A stretch of 64,000 nt of DNA from Acanthococcus lagerstroemiae. Lineage: Eukaryota > Arthropoda > Insecta > Hemiptera > Eriococcidae. The stretch covers positions 31,770,603 to 31,834,602 of the forward strand of contig CM063112.1 of NCBI GenBank assembly GCA_031841125.1. The letters run 5' to 3'. The notes below the pieces were generated by a model, which did no database searches, had not been told where the DNA came from, and saw only the letters and a list, made by a program, of their open reading frames with translations. A program made the position numbers and the translations under genes. Below are positions 10,063 through 22,309 of this stretch, one piece after another; the stretch's first letter is position 1; each line of letters starts with the position of its first letter.

Positions 10063-11639
10063 ATGTGAAATGTACTCGAGAAGTGGATGATAGAAACGGT
10101 ATTAGTATACTTCAAAGATTAAACAACCATTAGAAAGGATAGGTACCACGTATTTTTGAAAATTTTGAAATTTAATCGAGACACTTCTGAATTTTGTTCA
10201 TATCACTTGCAGATGACGCCTGAATTTTCTGTGGTTTTTTTTTGTCTGGGACCTTGAAATTTAACGTGAGATCTACATGAGGAATTTCCCGGTAAAAATT
10301 CGTTGTCCAAAACGCCTCTCTCGAAGATGAGACGTGTGCTGTCACATTTTTTGAGCTTAATGATTCTTGACTGAGCAATACCACAACCCAGAGAGGGGAT
10401 GGAAATGGAGAGACACTGCTTCCTGGTAACTCTATTCGTCCTCTGGAGTTCCATTATTACCTTTCGTCTTGCTAAATTAGCTTCTCTAAAAATGCGATTT
10501 GCTCTTCCTTTTAATACAAGAAATTGGTTACGACCTGTGGGTAACAATTATTGGAATATTCTTATCGTGCGTTATAATATCATCAAATGTTTTCCTTCAA
10601 AGGAAAGGGTGAGTTGTTCTCAAGACTAACTAAGATTTTTTAATCTTCAATGCGCAAAAACTGTTCAAACTTCGTTCGTAACTGAGCCAAAAGAATTCGA
10701 AAAAAGTAGTTTATGAAAAATTCCAAAATTGAAGCTTTCTCTTTCTAAAAACAGAATTAGGGCTAAGAGGTCAATTATGGCGCTGATCCTGAATTTGAAC
10801 TTGAAATGTTAATGCGCGTGTTTTAACTCCTTGAAAGAAACAGTATTTTTATAAATTTCTGTTGCTTCACAAGCCATTCATCAGAAAATGACAGGTGTGG
10901 ACGAAATATGAAATTAAAATATGAAATCGGCTTTCATCTACATAATATTAAATTTCTCATTCAGAAATATATTTTTCCTTTCAAAATTAGGTTTTTTATA
11001 CCTCAATTTGAAAAATTCTCCTATAAAAATTTCAAACTCAAGTTGAACTTTTGTGAATGATGTTGTTCGGAATTTCATGTTCGTTTCTGCTAAATTCATG
11101 TTGATTGTCTCATCATCTTTCATGGAGTTAGGCATTTAAGTCTTCTAAAGAATTTTTTGATAGATTTAAGGTAAACTTCAAGGCATATAATTGAAAAATC
11201 TAACGAAATACGGCCTCAGCTACATAAGGAAACATAATGAGAGTGTCCCGATCAAATTTCGAACTAATTTCTTGCCAGCAGCCTCTTTCAACCTTAATGA
11301 TTGTTTAAGATTCAACAGAAGTTTGATTAACAAAAAAAAAGAAAAGAAAAATGATTCTAGTTTTTTTATTTTTACCAATTCAGAGATGGGTAATCGATAA
11401 GGACAATCATCATTCTCAGATTTCGCTTTCCTCTTACCTAGTTGATCTGGTCTTAGAAGACTGATCGAAATCTGTTCCAAGAGTACGTAATAATCTCCCC
11501 AGTTAAGGGTGTTGACGTCACTGGGGTGATTTACCTGAAAAAGTTTTTATTTTTCGATTCATTTTGTTGCAGAATGGATAAGAATTTGTGGTTGCATTCG
11601 ATCAATTTGCAAGGTGTTTACTGGTTTGAAAAATTTGGA
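10063..11639. other. Non-coding stretch
   Basis: No gene supported. The minus frame 10203-10547 (114 codons) and the plus frame 10399-10629 overlap each other and show no domain, signal peptide or splice context. Confidence 0.4.
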
Positions 11640-11963
11640 AAGTTTGGAAAAAGTCAGGAATTTGAAAAGTAGGTTAGGAAGTTTGTGAATAGTCAAGAAA
11701 TTCAACAATATTTTTAAGAGTTTGGAAAAAAACAAAGAATGAACTCATGAAAAATTTTTTTCGTAGTTTAATTTTACTTCAGCACTTTATATATTATGTA
11801 TATCTGTGAACACCTTCCTAATGCTTTCACCCAAAAATCAACTTCAAATTTCAGTTCATTTTAACCATAGCGTCTGGTAGTACATATAAACATAAATATA
11901 TACTGTCTATACTGTAAAGGTTTAAAGAAGAGAAAAAAAAAGTTTGGAAAAAGTCAGGAATTT
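11640..11963 (+). mobile_element. Retroposon with 24-bp target duplication and A-rich tail
   Basis: A 24-base word beginning AAGTTTGGAAAAAGTCAGGA is present at 11640-11663 and again, apparently exactly, at 11940-11963. The 276 bp between them ends in an A-rich run (gaagagaaaaaaaa) directly before the second copy. A long perfect flanking repeat plus a 3' A tail is what LINE machinery leaves when it inserts a short RNA copy or a truncated LINE on the plus strand. The inserted sequence has no frame and I do not recognise its source. Confidence 0.6.
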
Positions 11964-13130
11964 ATATTTTTCCATTCTTGTAGACACCGTATTATTCTTC
12001 GCTCAAATTTTGAAGTGATATGCCTTCCCATTGGAAATTGCAAGGTTGACAGCCCGGCTAAAGCCTCGTTTTATAGGAAGAGATATTTCATATCCCTGAA
12101 AGAACTCTAGGTCTTATTAAAAGATATTGCTTGGTCTTACGCAAATCTGACTATCAGCTCAAAAAATTAATCGCAGATCAACCTCAAAAATTATATCAAA
12201 TCCCCACGACGACGCCCTCTTTGAGACTGAAAACCTGAATATTTAATACTTTCTTGCTAAATTTCCGATATTTTTCACTTGCTCCGCCCATGTATCCTAT
12301 TATAAATAACTTCTCATAAATTGACGTCCCCCCTCCCCTCCCATGTCATGTTTTTTATAAAGGCCGATAAGGTGGCCTCATACAGCGTAAATCTGAAATA
12401 GGTGCACCAGCGGTTCATTTCGTTTTTTCCTTCATTTTTCTTTATTTTCTTTTATTTGAAAAAAATGTTGTGAATCTTGAACTGGAAAAAAGGGGTAGGT
12501 ATAACATAAAAGAAAGGGGCAGCCCTTCATCCAATGCACGGAGAGAAGAATACAAGGATGCCGATTGCAGATTCTTTAAGATGTAAATTCATCTTCGCTC
12601 CCTTCCTTCGAAAACGTCTGTACACATCAGTGCGTGCTCTAGGCTATAAACAGGGACAAGGACAACCATGAGCACTGTCCACAGTAGCAATTTGATTTGT
12701 GTTCTTGCTCCCTTAGCAAAACAGAACATCTATTGTTACTACCTGCCCAATCCCAAATAACCCCCCTTCAAAAAACTCTGTTCCTCCTGATGCAAGAAAC
12801 TGACACCACAGCCATCTAGAAGTGGAAGTATCGATTGGTTATTTATAATCATAAAATCTTGGGATGTCTTAGGAGTCAGTTATTCAATCATAGACATTTC
12901 TATGAAATTTACATTTCATTGCTTGAGTAAGAAAAATAAATGAGCACTGTAAAATGTAAAAATGGTTGAAATACATACTTATGATCATCACTACGTTAGA
13001 TTCAATTATTACGATTGTGTCAGTGAAAAACAATTAGTACTGCTTCGCCAGTGGTGGGGTAAAGAAAGCGTACATTTTCAGAAATTGTTGAGAGGGGCGG
13101 AAAAGACAAGGGAGTGATTATCTTGCTACA
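11964..13130. other. Non-coding stretch
   Basis: No gene seen. Around 12360-12425 the words AAAGGCCGATAAGGT and GGCCTCATACAGC resemble the hAT-type element at 22753-23105, suggesting a decayed relative. Confidence 0.4.
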
Positions 13131-13194
13131 TCCTGGAGGGTGTCCCATTGTGGGTGGTCCTGGCTGGAGAGCGCAAATTCGAAGACAGGAGAGG

Positions 13195-13560
13195 CGAAAT
13201 GGGAGCCTAGGCTAGTCTCAAGACGTCCCTCTGGTCACTGATGCGATAATAGAACCGGTAGTTTTCGGGACCAGGGATATGGTGTCTGGAGAGCCGCTTT
13301 GGTATGCGTGCATCACCGCAGGGCCGTATTTACGTATAGGCAACACATAGGCACGTGCTTAGGGTGGCAGATGTTTTTCTTGGGGGGGGGGGCAAATTTT
13401 CAACACTTTTTCAATATATATGTATTTATCCAAAAAAAAAAAAAAAAACGAAAATTTGGGTGGGAGGCAATTCTTATTTTTTGCCTAGAGGCGTGAGAAT
13501 GATAAATCCGACCCCCTGACCATGCGCTTTACGAAAGGACATCATAGAGAATAGTCTATA
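13195..13560 (+). repeat. Dispersed retroposon module, split by a hAT insertion
   Basis: The segment 13195-13318 (GACGTCCCTCTGGTCACTGA, GATGCGATAATAGAACC, CTTTGGTATGCGTGCATCACC) matches the complement of 1530-1700. The match is interrupted at 13318 by a 200-bp hAT-type element and picks up again around 13519 with CCATGCGC. Copies elsewhere read GCATCGCCATACG without interruption. Confidence 0.65.
13319..13518. mobile_element. hAT-type MITE, nested, 200 bp
   Basis: Ends CAGGGCCGTATTTACG and TAAATCCGACCCCCTG are partial inverted copies. It carries a G-run at 13382-13391 and an A-run of about 17 at 13432-13448. It sits inside the dispersed module above. Only about 4 bp of target duplication can be read, so the borders may have decayed. 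A related fragment lies at 28355-28515. Confidence 0.65.
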
Positions 13561-13599
13561 AGTCGCCGCCGCTGCTTGCCCTAAGCGTTGAGGTATACA

Positions 13600-13927
13600 A
13601 TAAACAGCAGGGACGTATCCATATGGGGGGGGGTAGGTCCTCCCGCCCCCTCGTCCAGGTAGGAAATGTTTTACTCAGCTACTGAGCAGTAGGGAAAATT
13701 TACCTTTTCCGTCAGGCGGAGTTGGAAAACCCCCTTTTTTTTTTTGTTTAGATAATTTTGATACTTGGGAATTTGAGTTGAGGAATTGGGAAAACGTAAC
13801 AAGTCAAAAAGGTTTTTTTTTTGCTTTGATACTTGGGCATTTTGGGTTGAATCAGTTGGGACTTTCACACCCCCCCCCCCCCCCATCGCCCTCCGGAAAA
13901 ACTTTTCTTTTCGTTCCTGATGAACAT
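13600..13927 (-). mobile_element. hAT-type MITE, GGGACGTACC family, 312 bp
   Basis: The element runs 13608-13919. Ends are CAGGGACGTATCCATATG and TTCTTTTCGTTCCTG. Flanking 8-mers ATAAACAG (13600-13607) and ATGAACAT (13920-13927) match at 6 of 8. The interior (CTTTGATACTTGGG, AGTCAGGCGGAGTTGG-type words) is the complement of the copy at 8047. A C-run of about 15 lies near the right end. Confidence 0.8.
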
Positions 13928-15520
13928 GTGTAAAGTAAATTAGAAATGAAGTACCTATCTCATACTTCCTAAAAATCACGATAAAACGCCTACAGTGAAA
14001 TAGATACTTAGTTCATGACTAGTCAGTCTTTGAAAATTAATTTGAACGAGGATACATAAGGAGGTGTACACATCACACGAATTCAACTTGAAAATTTCAA
14101 GGTCTTCCATTGTAAACACGTCAAATACAATAATGGCTGGGACTGCCGCAATTTCAAATCATTAAACTCAGTAGAGTTGTATTATGCAGCAAAACCCATG
14201 ATGATGAGTTTCAGATTTTCGCGGACACTAAATTGATTCGATGATCGGATTATTATGTAGTAATTAACGATGAAATTGATGTTTGATATCAGTTTATAAC
14301 ATTTGTAATAATTATTTTTATCAAATTTAATATTCTAAGATCAATGATTTAGCGCAGTAGGAAACTATCACCTCATTACCTGTTTTACAAGATATACTCT
14401 TAAATCCTAATTTAGATTTCTGTTCACTGATATTCTTTCCAGCAATGGGTATCATTGCGGGGGGCGTTGGTCTGTTACATCAAAAAACTCTTTTTTTAAA
14501 CAGGTATGAGAGCTTCATACTGCAAAGAAACCTTTTTTTCTTCTTATCGATTGCTATCCCAATACTATTTGATTCTGAGCGGCAAAATACAAAAAAAAAA
14601 ACTCGTTATTAATTTTGTGTTTTCAGGAAGTTTCTTCCTCTACCCCGATTGGCAGGACACTGCTCCTATTACAGCATTTTGAACCCCTAATATAGGACAA
14701 GAGCGTACCGAAAGAAAATATTTCAAAAACAGAGCGAGCGAGGAAATTTTTTTTCTGATTTTCGTTGGGCAAACAGGTATGAGAGTGTCACTGATTCTGT
14801 AACCAAAACATACTGTCAAACTTTTTTTTGGGGGGGGGCTGGGGGCTCCCAATCTCTCTTTTTTGTTTTGTCCCTGATGTCAGATATGATCTTGGTGACT
14901 GACAAGTTTTCCAGCTCATCTGATTCGAATCCGTAATTCTGGTAACGGATTTTTCCTAATACAGATTAATAGTAAAATCATACGGAAACTTTCAAGTTCA
15001 TTAAAACTGCTGTTTTTTTTTTTCGTCGATTTCCTCGTGAAATTAGACACCGCTGAAGGAAGAATTATTCAAGGCTTTCTTTCGGCACACAATGTAGGGC
15101 TACTTAATCTCGAAACCACACGCAATTTCAATCACCTATGTCCATAATGAAAACGATACACACCAAACTAACTATGTCCTTAATTTGTAACATTGGACTT
15201 CTAATCAGCCTTGGAATAAGCAAACAAACACATAAGATTAGTTGTTAACCAAAATTATGTATAAATTTCCTGTTACAAATATAATAACGTAATAAATCTG
15301 TTGAGGGATCAAGGAAGTTTAAATACTCTTAGCAGCGGTCAGAAAATATCTAGCTCATTACGTATTTTATTGTGTGAATTAGCCAGCTATTTTCATTGCA
15401 GGAAATATGATTTTGTAAAAAATATTCACACGTACTTAGAGGACGTGGTGTAAATTTAAAACTCCTTTTTGCTTTGAGGCCCTGTTCAGAACCTACGAGG
15501 TCAACTTTCGTCTTTCTTGG
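13928..15520. other. Non-coding stretch with a short direct repeat
   Basis: No gene found. The word AAACAGGTATGAGAG occurs near 14500 and near 14773, about 270 bp apart, perhaps marking a decayed element. A G-run sits at about 14830-14838. Confidence 0.35.
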
Positions 15521-15700
15521 CAGGGACGTGCCGAAGAGTTTTCATTTGGGGGGGGGGGGAGTGTGAAAGTCCCAACTGATTCAACTCTCAAAATTCCCAA
15601 GTATCAAAGCACAAAAAAAAGCTTTAGACTTGATTTTCCAACTTCTCAATCAAAATTCCCACGTATCAAAGCACAAAACAAAAAACAAAAAAAATTTTTG
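15521..15700 (+). mobile_element. hAT-type MITE, GGGACGTACC family, right end missing
   Basis: The left end CAGGGACGTGCCGAAGAG, G-run and internal words (AATTCCCAAGTATCAAAGC, ACTTCTCAATC) are clear. After about 15700 the sequence changes and no GGTACGTCCCTG end is found, so the copy is truncated or replaced. Confidence 0.7.
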
Positions 15701-17379
15701 TCTTATTGGATAAATATTGTGAATTCGGTGTGTAAAAGAACTATCAATTTCCGAAATTTTGCCGAATTGGGCAAAATTTTGCCAAAATTGCCCGATGAAA
15801 AATGACTGTGGTGGTTGACACCCCCTCACACCCCCCTTCGCCCCGACTCTGCTTCTGGATGACCTGGTAGAGAAAAGATTCCTACGCATGTCCCATTTCT
15901 GAACTTCTTGAAAATTTACTTGTGACATGACAATATGAATTTTTCGCAAAAAGTCCAAATCGACCATCGATCAAACTGTGGGTGATTTGAATACCCTGTA
16001 ATAAATTCCAAAAAATAGTAACAAAAAAAAGAATTTATAATCGATTTAATAACGAAAAATGCATTCATAGTTGATAAAAACATTCGTTTATTTAAAAAAA
16101 TGATTTTCCTCCGATTATTAAAGGGGTCCAAAAATTACTCCCATATGGCAGTTGAAATAACTTTGATACACTGAATTTTTCCAAGCTCACTTGAGCAATG
16201 CAGCCGAATACACCTTTTCCCAGTATATCACATTTCACCGGCCAATTATTCAATACACCTGGTCAGCAATTTACTAATTAGTTCTTGAAAAAACTTTTCA
16301 GAACGTTTGAAAACAAAAACACCGAATATCTCCTAATAGCAATACCTTGGGAATTACAGGTACACGATTGTTTGGATGGATACAAAATATATTCAGCCCA
16401 TTTTTGCTAGAGCGCGCTCTATCCAACTCGATGTTTAAGAGGGGTCCAAATTACCCTCAGGGGTTCAAATTTTTACCATCTCCTCTACTCATGAAGCTGT
16501 GTGTACATTATTAATTTGGATCACTTAACGTAATTGTTATTCGCGTACGGCCAAGAAGCAAATAATTCAATTCCGTGAATCTTCCAGTTTTCCACCCATT
16601 AAAAACAGATTGACAGCATATTCTTTGAAAGATTTCACGAATAGCTGCGGGTACGGCGTGATCAATGTACATTCTTAGGTTCAGTAGTGGCGACTTGAGT
16701 TTTTCCAGGGTGTACTCTTATTATACGTTTCTCTTTTCTAACCTGGCATGGATTTCCTGAGGCATCAAAAAAGTGCTCTCCCTCACCACCAATTCCATCT
16801 CCCCCCCCCCCAGAAACAAGTCTGCCACTTGAACATGGAGATAGACACTCGTGGGAGGCCTTGAGCACAGTATCTCACGAGTCCATCAAAAAGGAACAAG
16901 CTCAGAAATAAGAAAGAGGAAGCTCAAATTTGAAGTCTCACTGTGTAGGGCCTTGGGATGAAATTAATTTTACTAGCTATTCGCGCAATTATTGATCGAG
17001 ATTTGTCAACGTGTTGGTTCAGCAAGGTATCTACCGGGCATGAAAACACGCAAAACCAGAAAGTAGCTTGATTTCTGCTCAAAAGTAGCATGGAAGCATG
17101 GAAATGGCTTGATTTTTTTACAATTTCTTTGTACTGTGGTATCCAGACACTTCGGTTTTGTAGATATGACCGAGTGTCACGAAGTCGTTTCCTCTTCCAA
17201 AAATTTCCCTTACCTATTTTCCTAACTTTCCCGCAGTGGCCTTCGAGCTTACTCGATTCTCGTTTTCCCGTCGTTTCCTAACGCTATCTATCTTGTTTTT
17301 CCTGTCGTTTCCTAGCGCCACCTACTTTTTTTTTTTCGTTTTCCCTAATGTTATCATTTTTTATGTTTTCCTACCTGGC
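15701..17379. other. Non-coding stretch with one possible small inverted-repeat element
   Basis: Within it, 16683-16847 begins TCAGTAGTGGCGACTTGAG and ends CAAGTCTGCCACTTGA, which are partial inverted copies and may be a decayed element; a C-run is internal. A short palindrome TAGAGCGCGCTCTA lies near 16408. No coding sequence seen. Confidence 0.35.
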
Positions 17380-17870
17380 TGTGAAGTGAGGTTGGCGAGC
17401 TTCTACTTCCGGTAAGAGAGAACGATGGAAGGACATTCGGTCAGAGACTCAAAGAACGAATACAACGCATCCGAAAGCTCGCTAAATTGTGAAAGTTAGT
17501 GAAATCGGTTAACACCAAATTTTCATTATTTTCAACTTGCTTCGTGTTTCACGACATCCTCGGCGCTTTTCGCGAACGCAATTCATGAGTTTCGCGTAAT
17601 TTTCGAGTGGAAAATGATCTAGGTGCCCGTCCGGACCCAGGCTGTACACGTGGCGAAATAGGCCTACTTGCACTTCAGGTGCTTACTTTTAAGACGTGCT
17701 CTCATTCTGATCGCCGACCTACCTACTCATCGTGATCCATCAAGCGTCTCCTGCAGCTCCACATCGTGCCGCATCATGTAAATATCTTATAGACTGTAAA
17801 TAAAGTAAGTGTTTCGTGTCCTCATGTCTCTCTTTTATTTGCATTTCCTGTATGGTAGAGGTACGACAAT
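17380..17870 (+). mobile_element. Putative solo LTR
   Basis: The block starts TGTGAAGTGAGGTTGGC, has raised GC, and near its end carries TGTAAATAAAGTAAGTGTTT (a polyadenylation signal followed by a T/G-rich stretch), ending near ...GGTACGACA. This is the layout of an insect LTR with its U3-R-U5 parts, as in BEL/Pao or Gypsy elements. I found no second LTR, primer-binding site or gag/pol frame nearby, and the exact ends and target duplication are unclear. The sequence to 18030 is also GC-richer and could belong to it. Confidence 0.35.
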
Positions 17871-18494
17871 TCCCGACTGACGAGGTATTCCTAGGTCACC
17901 TCGAAAGACTTCCCTCCCGAGACCTGAATCAAAACGCTCAGTGGCACGTATCCTGCACGCCCTATGACCCAAGAGCTAGTCGAGGCACAGTGGTCTATCC
18001 CGGTTCTCCCGTATCGTACACCATCTAGGTGTAAAATCTGTCTAAGATTACCACAGTATCTATTTATTCATTTCCTCAAAACTCCACGCCTTTTTATTCG
18101 TGTTTTCAAGTGTCAATTTAGAGTTAGATTTAAAAATAATATTGAGTGGCCTTAACCATTTTAAAATTGATGCTCTTATTGTATGAAGCTAATTTCAGTA
18201 GGTCTTATAGGAGAGGGAAAGACTTTAGGTAAATGCATGAATTTTCAACATTTCAACTCTAAAATTATTCTGATTTAAAGTTGTTGTTTTTCTTATTATT
18301 AAAGTGTCTCATCAGACTCATCAGAATGAAACTGCCAAAAAAGCGTATGATATTTCCTACAAAACAAGTACATACAAGGAAGGGGAGTGGGTGCGTTTTA
18401 GAGAGAATTTGAAGCATGAAAAATGGCATGAGAAAACAAGAAAATAGCATGAATTTTCATTTTTTGAAACTGGTGGACACCATGTTGAAAAACG

Positions 18495-18636
18495 TGCGAG
18501 GTTTTCGAGATTTGTACGAGAAATGTTTAGTCCGCACCGGAGCGAGGGCATACGAAATTAAGGAAACGAGAATGTATACAGAGAAGGCGTGTATATTGAT
18601 CAATTTCGTAAAAACAGATCTTCGAGAGTGCTAAAT
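18495..18636 (+). repeat. Dispersed repeat, copy 1 (partner at 58905)
   Basis: The segment with CGAGGTTTTCGAGATTTG, TAGTCCGCACCGGAGCGAGG and GAGAAGGCGTGTATATTGAT is clearly related over ~140 bp to 58905-59050 (GGGGTTTCCAGATTTGCACG, CCGGACCGCAGCGAGGGC, GAGAAGGCGCGTTTATTGAT). The family is unknown to me. The open frame across it (18416-18634) is not conserved in the other copy. Confidence 0.6.
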
Positions 18637-20540
18637 GTGAACTCACACTGTGACTGTACTACTGTATCTAAACTGGACTGTAACTTAAAACTGAGCGGAT
18701 GTTCTGAACTACAGAATATGAATTGAAAACTAAACTAAACGTATTTCCGACCTGGCCGATCGAGGGAGAAAAAGAAGAGTGAGTCATGAGAATGAAAAGA
18801 AGAAACGCTGTCTTGTAAAGATCACTTATAGGAAGTCCATGTGTGCAGGAAACAAAAGACGTTTGTGAGACGTGCGCATCGTGCTATGCAAAAACAGACC
18901 AAGAAGAACGATGAGACGATTTTTACAAAGATGTACATTCGAGAGGAGAGGATCGCTGCACACGTTAAGACTATCTAAGACCATGCTTAGGCCGTTGACC
19001 ATTTCCGAAGCATTTTCAGTTAGAATTTTTTCATGGGGTGAAGTGATTACCCTCGTTATTTTTTCGTGTGCCGCCACCTGATTTGATTCAACTTGATATT
19101 TCCGACAAATATTTGATTGGACGTTTATTGAAACATTTTTTTCTTTTCATTTGAACCATTTTCCAGGAAACAAATTTAAAATGACTGGCTCTTATTTCCG
19201 GCATTTGTTACGTTTCACTAACCTCTCTCCTTTTACTCTTTTCGAAAATAGGTGTCCACGGATAGGATTGACTCCTGATCTTCCGACACCTGTGTCAAGG
19301 CAACCTCTGCCAGCAGAGTCTCCAATTACACGTCATGTTCGCGTCACGAGTGACTTACTTTCAACTTTGATCCAGATATTATCGACACCCGCGAAGATGC
19401 AAGCCAGCAGGGATATACGCAGCGTCATCTCGACCCGCCATTTAATTAAACGTTATCAAGGGTACACGATCATGGAACGCGGAGTTTGCAGCCATACAGC
19501 CTGCAGCAAGACGATATAAATTCGCCGCAGAAGCGATCCGTTTTTATATCATCCGGGAAATCCATCGTTCTGATAATTATTACGCAAATTCAACGTAATC
19601 GGAGAGAAAGAAAGAGAGAACTTTTACTTTTAAGTGGTACACGATTAAACGTGTCGTGAGCATTACGGAACTGATTTGTAAATGACGTTTACAATTCTGA
19701 AAATTGTGTAATATTGTTCGATTCTTCCAAAAAAAAAAATCGTCATCGTTTTTCTAGCATGGCGAGTATTCGACGGCGGCGGTCATATTGCTAGCGTGAA
19801 GTAGTCTGGATTCGCCATTTATAGTGCACCGACCACGAAATATTCATGGGTTCAGACTCGAAGACTGCATGAAGACGTGATGCGAAAGATTAGCAAGAAT
19901 TAAGAATGCGAGTTATGTGCGGCGAGTAAATATGCCGAGTATGACGATGGTATCTCTTTTTAAAATACAATACGACTCAACTCCACGGCGATAAAATATA
20001 TAATACAGGCACGCCGATGGAAATGTTTCTGTCTTCACGATCATACGAAAAAGAGATTTCATTATAGATGCGCAGGAGGTGCCGTGTGACATGCAAGAAG
20101 TATCAAGCATATATGAAATGCATTTGATGCAAACTGATACCTATCGGGAGAAAATACGATGAAACGTGAGTAATTAAAATGATTAAGTAATGGCCACAGA
20201 GATGGAATCGTTAAATCATTTCTTTACGTCTGTATGCATTGCAGCCGACAGTGTGAAAAGCTGCAGATTTCAGGTGTTTCAGCCTGAGTATGCCAAGCCG
20301 GTCGGAGGAGATAGAACTTGATGAGAACATACAGAACATTGTCACGCTCAGTACCAGAATTTTTATGTGACCCTCAAGAATAATGAAAATACTCATTTAC
20401 GAGCAGAGAGAGCAAAATCTCTGTATAACAGAAACTATTTTCCTCTTTCGCCGCCTCCGCCTTCGGAGAAAAAAAAGTGAGGGGTTGCCTACCCAAAAAG
20501 CCGAAAAATTACAGGGGCAGGCCAGCTACCTTCTTCACTG
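18637..20540. other. Long apparently unique stretch
   Basis: No terminal repeats or recognisable protein remnants seen. The frame 19151-19519 (122 codons) is open, but it starts in AT-rich sequence and shows no domain. Parts near 19260-19560 and 19740-19880 are richer in CpG than the flanks and could be ancestral host sequence or regulatory DNA. No function assigned. Confidence 0.35.
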
Positions 20541-20956
20541 CTGATAAGACATAAAAACAGACATGTGAGATGTGATTTGTCTGTATACTGCTGATGAGAC
20601 ATACAGACAGATATAATATAAACATGAGACTTTTGGAACGCCCTCGTTATAAATATTACTGACAAACTACTCGTACCTTAGTTACTGCTATAGATAATCA
20701 CAAGTAGAGTCTCTAATTCAGTGTTTAGTACGTATCGTCAGGATGTCGCTATTACTAAAAATTTTCATTGAAATCTCTATAATCAAATGGAATATACCTT
20801 GATGTTTTAACTGATAAGACACAATGAATCACATTGATAAGACATAATTTCTAAAGATGTAAAGATGACTGTTCAACTGATAAGACCATTGTCAACCGAT
20901 ATCATGTAACTGATAACTGATAATACATAATATCAAATAACAACATAAGACATAAT
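20541..20956 (+). repeat. Cluster of CTGATAAGACATA-like words
   Basis: CTGATAAGAC or a close variant appears near 20541, 20591 (CTGATGAGAC), 20811, 20835, 20877, 20909-20922 and 20945. Each contains or nearly contains the (A/T)GATA(A/G) word bound by GATA factors. Spacing is irregular. Either a decayed simple repeat or a regulatory cluster. Confidence 0.45.
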
Positions 20957-21011
20957 GGGAAGCTCCCTAAAAAGTTTGAACCCAATATGATAGTTCTAAA
21001 AAATCTTACAA

Positions 21012-21620
21012 GTTACATTCTTCTTCTCCTCGGCCACTGATGTGATACCCGAAAGGGTAGTTTCCGATGCTGGGGGTGTGGTGTAATAGGGGCCGTTTTG
21101 AGATGCGGGCATCGCCATACGTCCCACCACACCATGTTACATTCTTCTCTTCAGGCGCCGTATCCGATGCCGGACGTTGGCGGTCACAGTTTCTGACGCA
21201 CGACTCTCCTGAGCAGGTTAGTCGGGGTTGTGTGCCGTTGCTTTCCCCAAGGTTTTGTTGCGTTAGGGTTTTCCTTCTCTGAGTCATAGAATGTGCAGCC
21301 GCAGTTCGCTTACTATTGCCATATATTGCACGACGTTGCATAAACTGTCCACGATGTGCGCACGCACAGTACTAGTATTTCGGATCTGGTGGTAACAAGC
21401 CCTGCGATTGCAATGCCTTGTTCGTGTGAACTGACGGGGGTTAGAGGACGCACTATATTTCCACCTCAGTTGATGCTGTCGGTACTTGCTGTGTTCGCTA
21501 GGATGTTACTGAGGGTATTTGAATATCACTTGCTTTCCGGCATTGATGGGACTCGAACCCGAGACGCAAAGATTGCGAAGCGGCCATGTTACCACTTGGC
21601 CACACAATGACCCCTCATGT
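21012..21620 (-). mobile_element. tRNA-headed SINE, about 600 bp
   Basis: On the minus strand the element begins with a tRNA-like head (21602-21549), continues through a body of unknown origin and ends in GGAGAAGAAGAATGTAAC (near 21012), a GAA-type tail. GTTACAT lies at both outer edges (near 21013 and 21607), a possible short target duplication, though the same word recurs internally near 21142. The body contains the dispersed modules seen at 39185-39300 (matching 21360-21455) and at 13195, 34218 and 51480 (matching 21037-21140). Transcription would be by RNA polymerase III and mobilisation by LINE enzymes. It encodes no protein. Confidence 0.65.
21549..21602 (-). promoter_or_regulatory. RNA polymerase III A and B boxes (tRNA-like)
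   Basis: On the minus strand the A box TGGCCAAGTGG (21602-21592) and B box GGTTCGAGTCC (21559-21549) both match the tRNA consensus and are about 32 bases apart, as in a tRNA. The acceptor stem and part of the T stem do not pair, so this is a SINE head and not a working tRNA gene. Confidence 0.75.
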
Positions 21621-21921
21621 TACATATGTAAACATCAGAAATGGTTATCGGGGTTTACGGAGCCTCAAACAAAAATTTGATCAAGCTTGAATGAATAATA
21701 AAGAATCCACATGAACGAGTTATAGGAACTGTTTTCCTAACTCTCAAAAACGACTTTGAAGAAGTTTTAATCGAGTGTGGAAGAGTCGTAAAAGGTCTTT
21801 AGCAAGTTTAGAAGCAGAATCGCAAAAGGTGTCTGAAGGCCTCCACCGAAATGTTAGAAAATATTTTTTTCTTAAACTCAGACTAAAAATAAAAATCATT
21901 ATCTTTGATCAAAGCGTGTTA

Positions 21922-22241
21922 AATTTACTCAGGGACGTACCGCCGAAGAGGTTTCCTTGGGAGGGGAGGGGGGGTTAAAACTGTGAAAGTCTCAACTGTA
22001 ACTCAACTCAAAACTCCCAAGTATCAAAGCAAAAGAAGAAAAACCGTTTGACTTGTCGCGTTTTCCGAACTTCTTAACTCAAGTCCCAAGTACGTAAAGC
22101 AAAAAAAAAAGCCTTTTGACTTGTTGGATTTTTCCAACTCCGCCTAATTGAAATGGTCAATTTTCTCAACTGCTGAGTGAAAAATGCCTACAGAGGGTAA
22201 GTTGTCCCCCCACTCCCTATCAGTACGTCCCTGAATTTATT
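21922..22241 (+). mobile_element. hAT-type MITE, GGGACGTACC family, 304 bp
   Basis: The element spans 21930-22233. Ends are CAGGGACGTACCGCCGAAG and CTATCAGTACGTCCCTG. Flanking 8-mers AATTTACT (21922-21929) and AATTTATT (22234-22241) match at 7 of 8. It has one copy each of the two internal segments, in the same order as at 8047. Confidence 0.88.
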
Positions 22242-22309
22242 AGATATGTATTCCTTCATGAGTCCCTGAAGATGATACTTTGAGATCTCCTTATGACCTA
22301 GGTCGCAAG

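Noticed and set aside
10203..10547. 114-codon minus frame as a gene
   Set aside because: Overlaps a similarly long frame on the other strand and shows no recognisable motif.
19151..19519. 122-codon open frame as a gene
   Set aside because: Weak start context, no domain or signal peptide, and no supporting neighbours. Kept only as part of an unassigned unique stretch.
21540..21620. Functional tRNA gene
   Set aside because: A and B boxes are good, but the acceptor stem and two T-stem pairs do not form, and it heads a SINE body.
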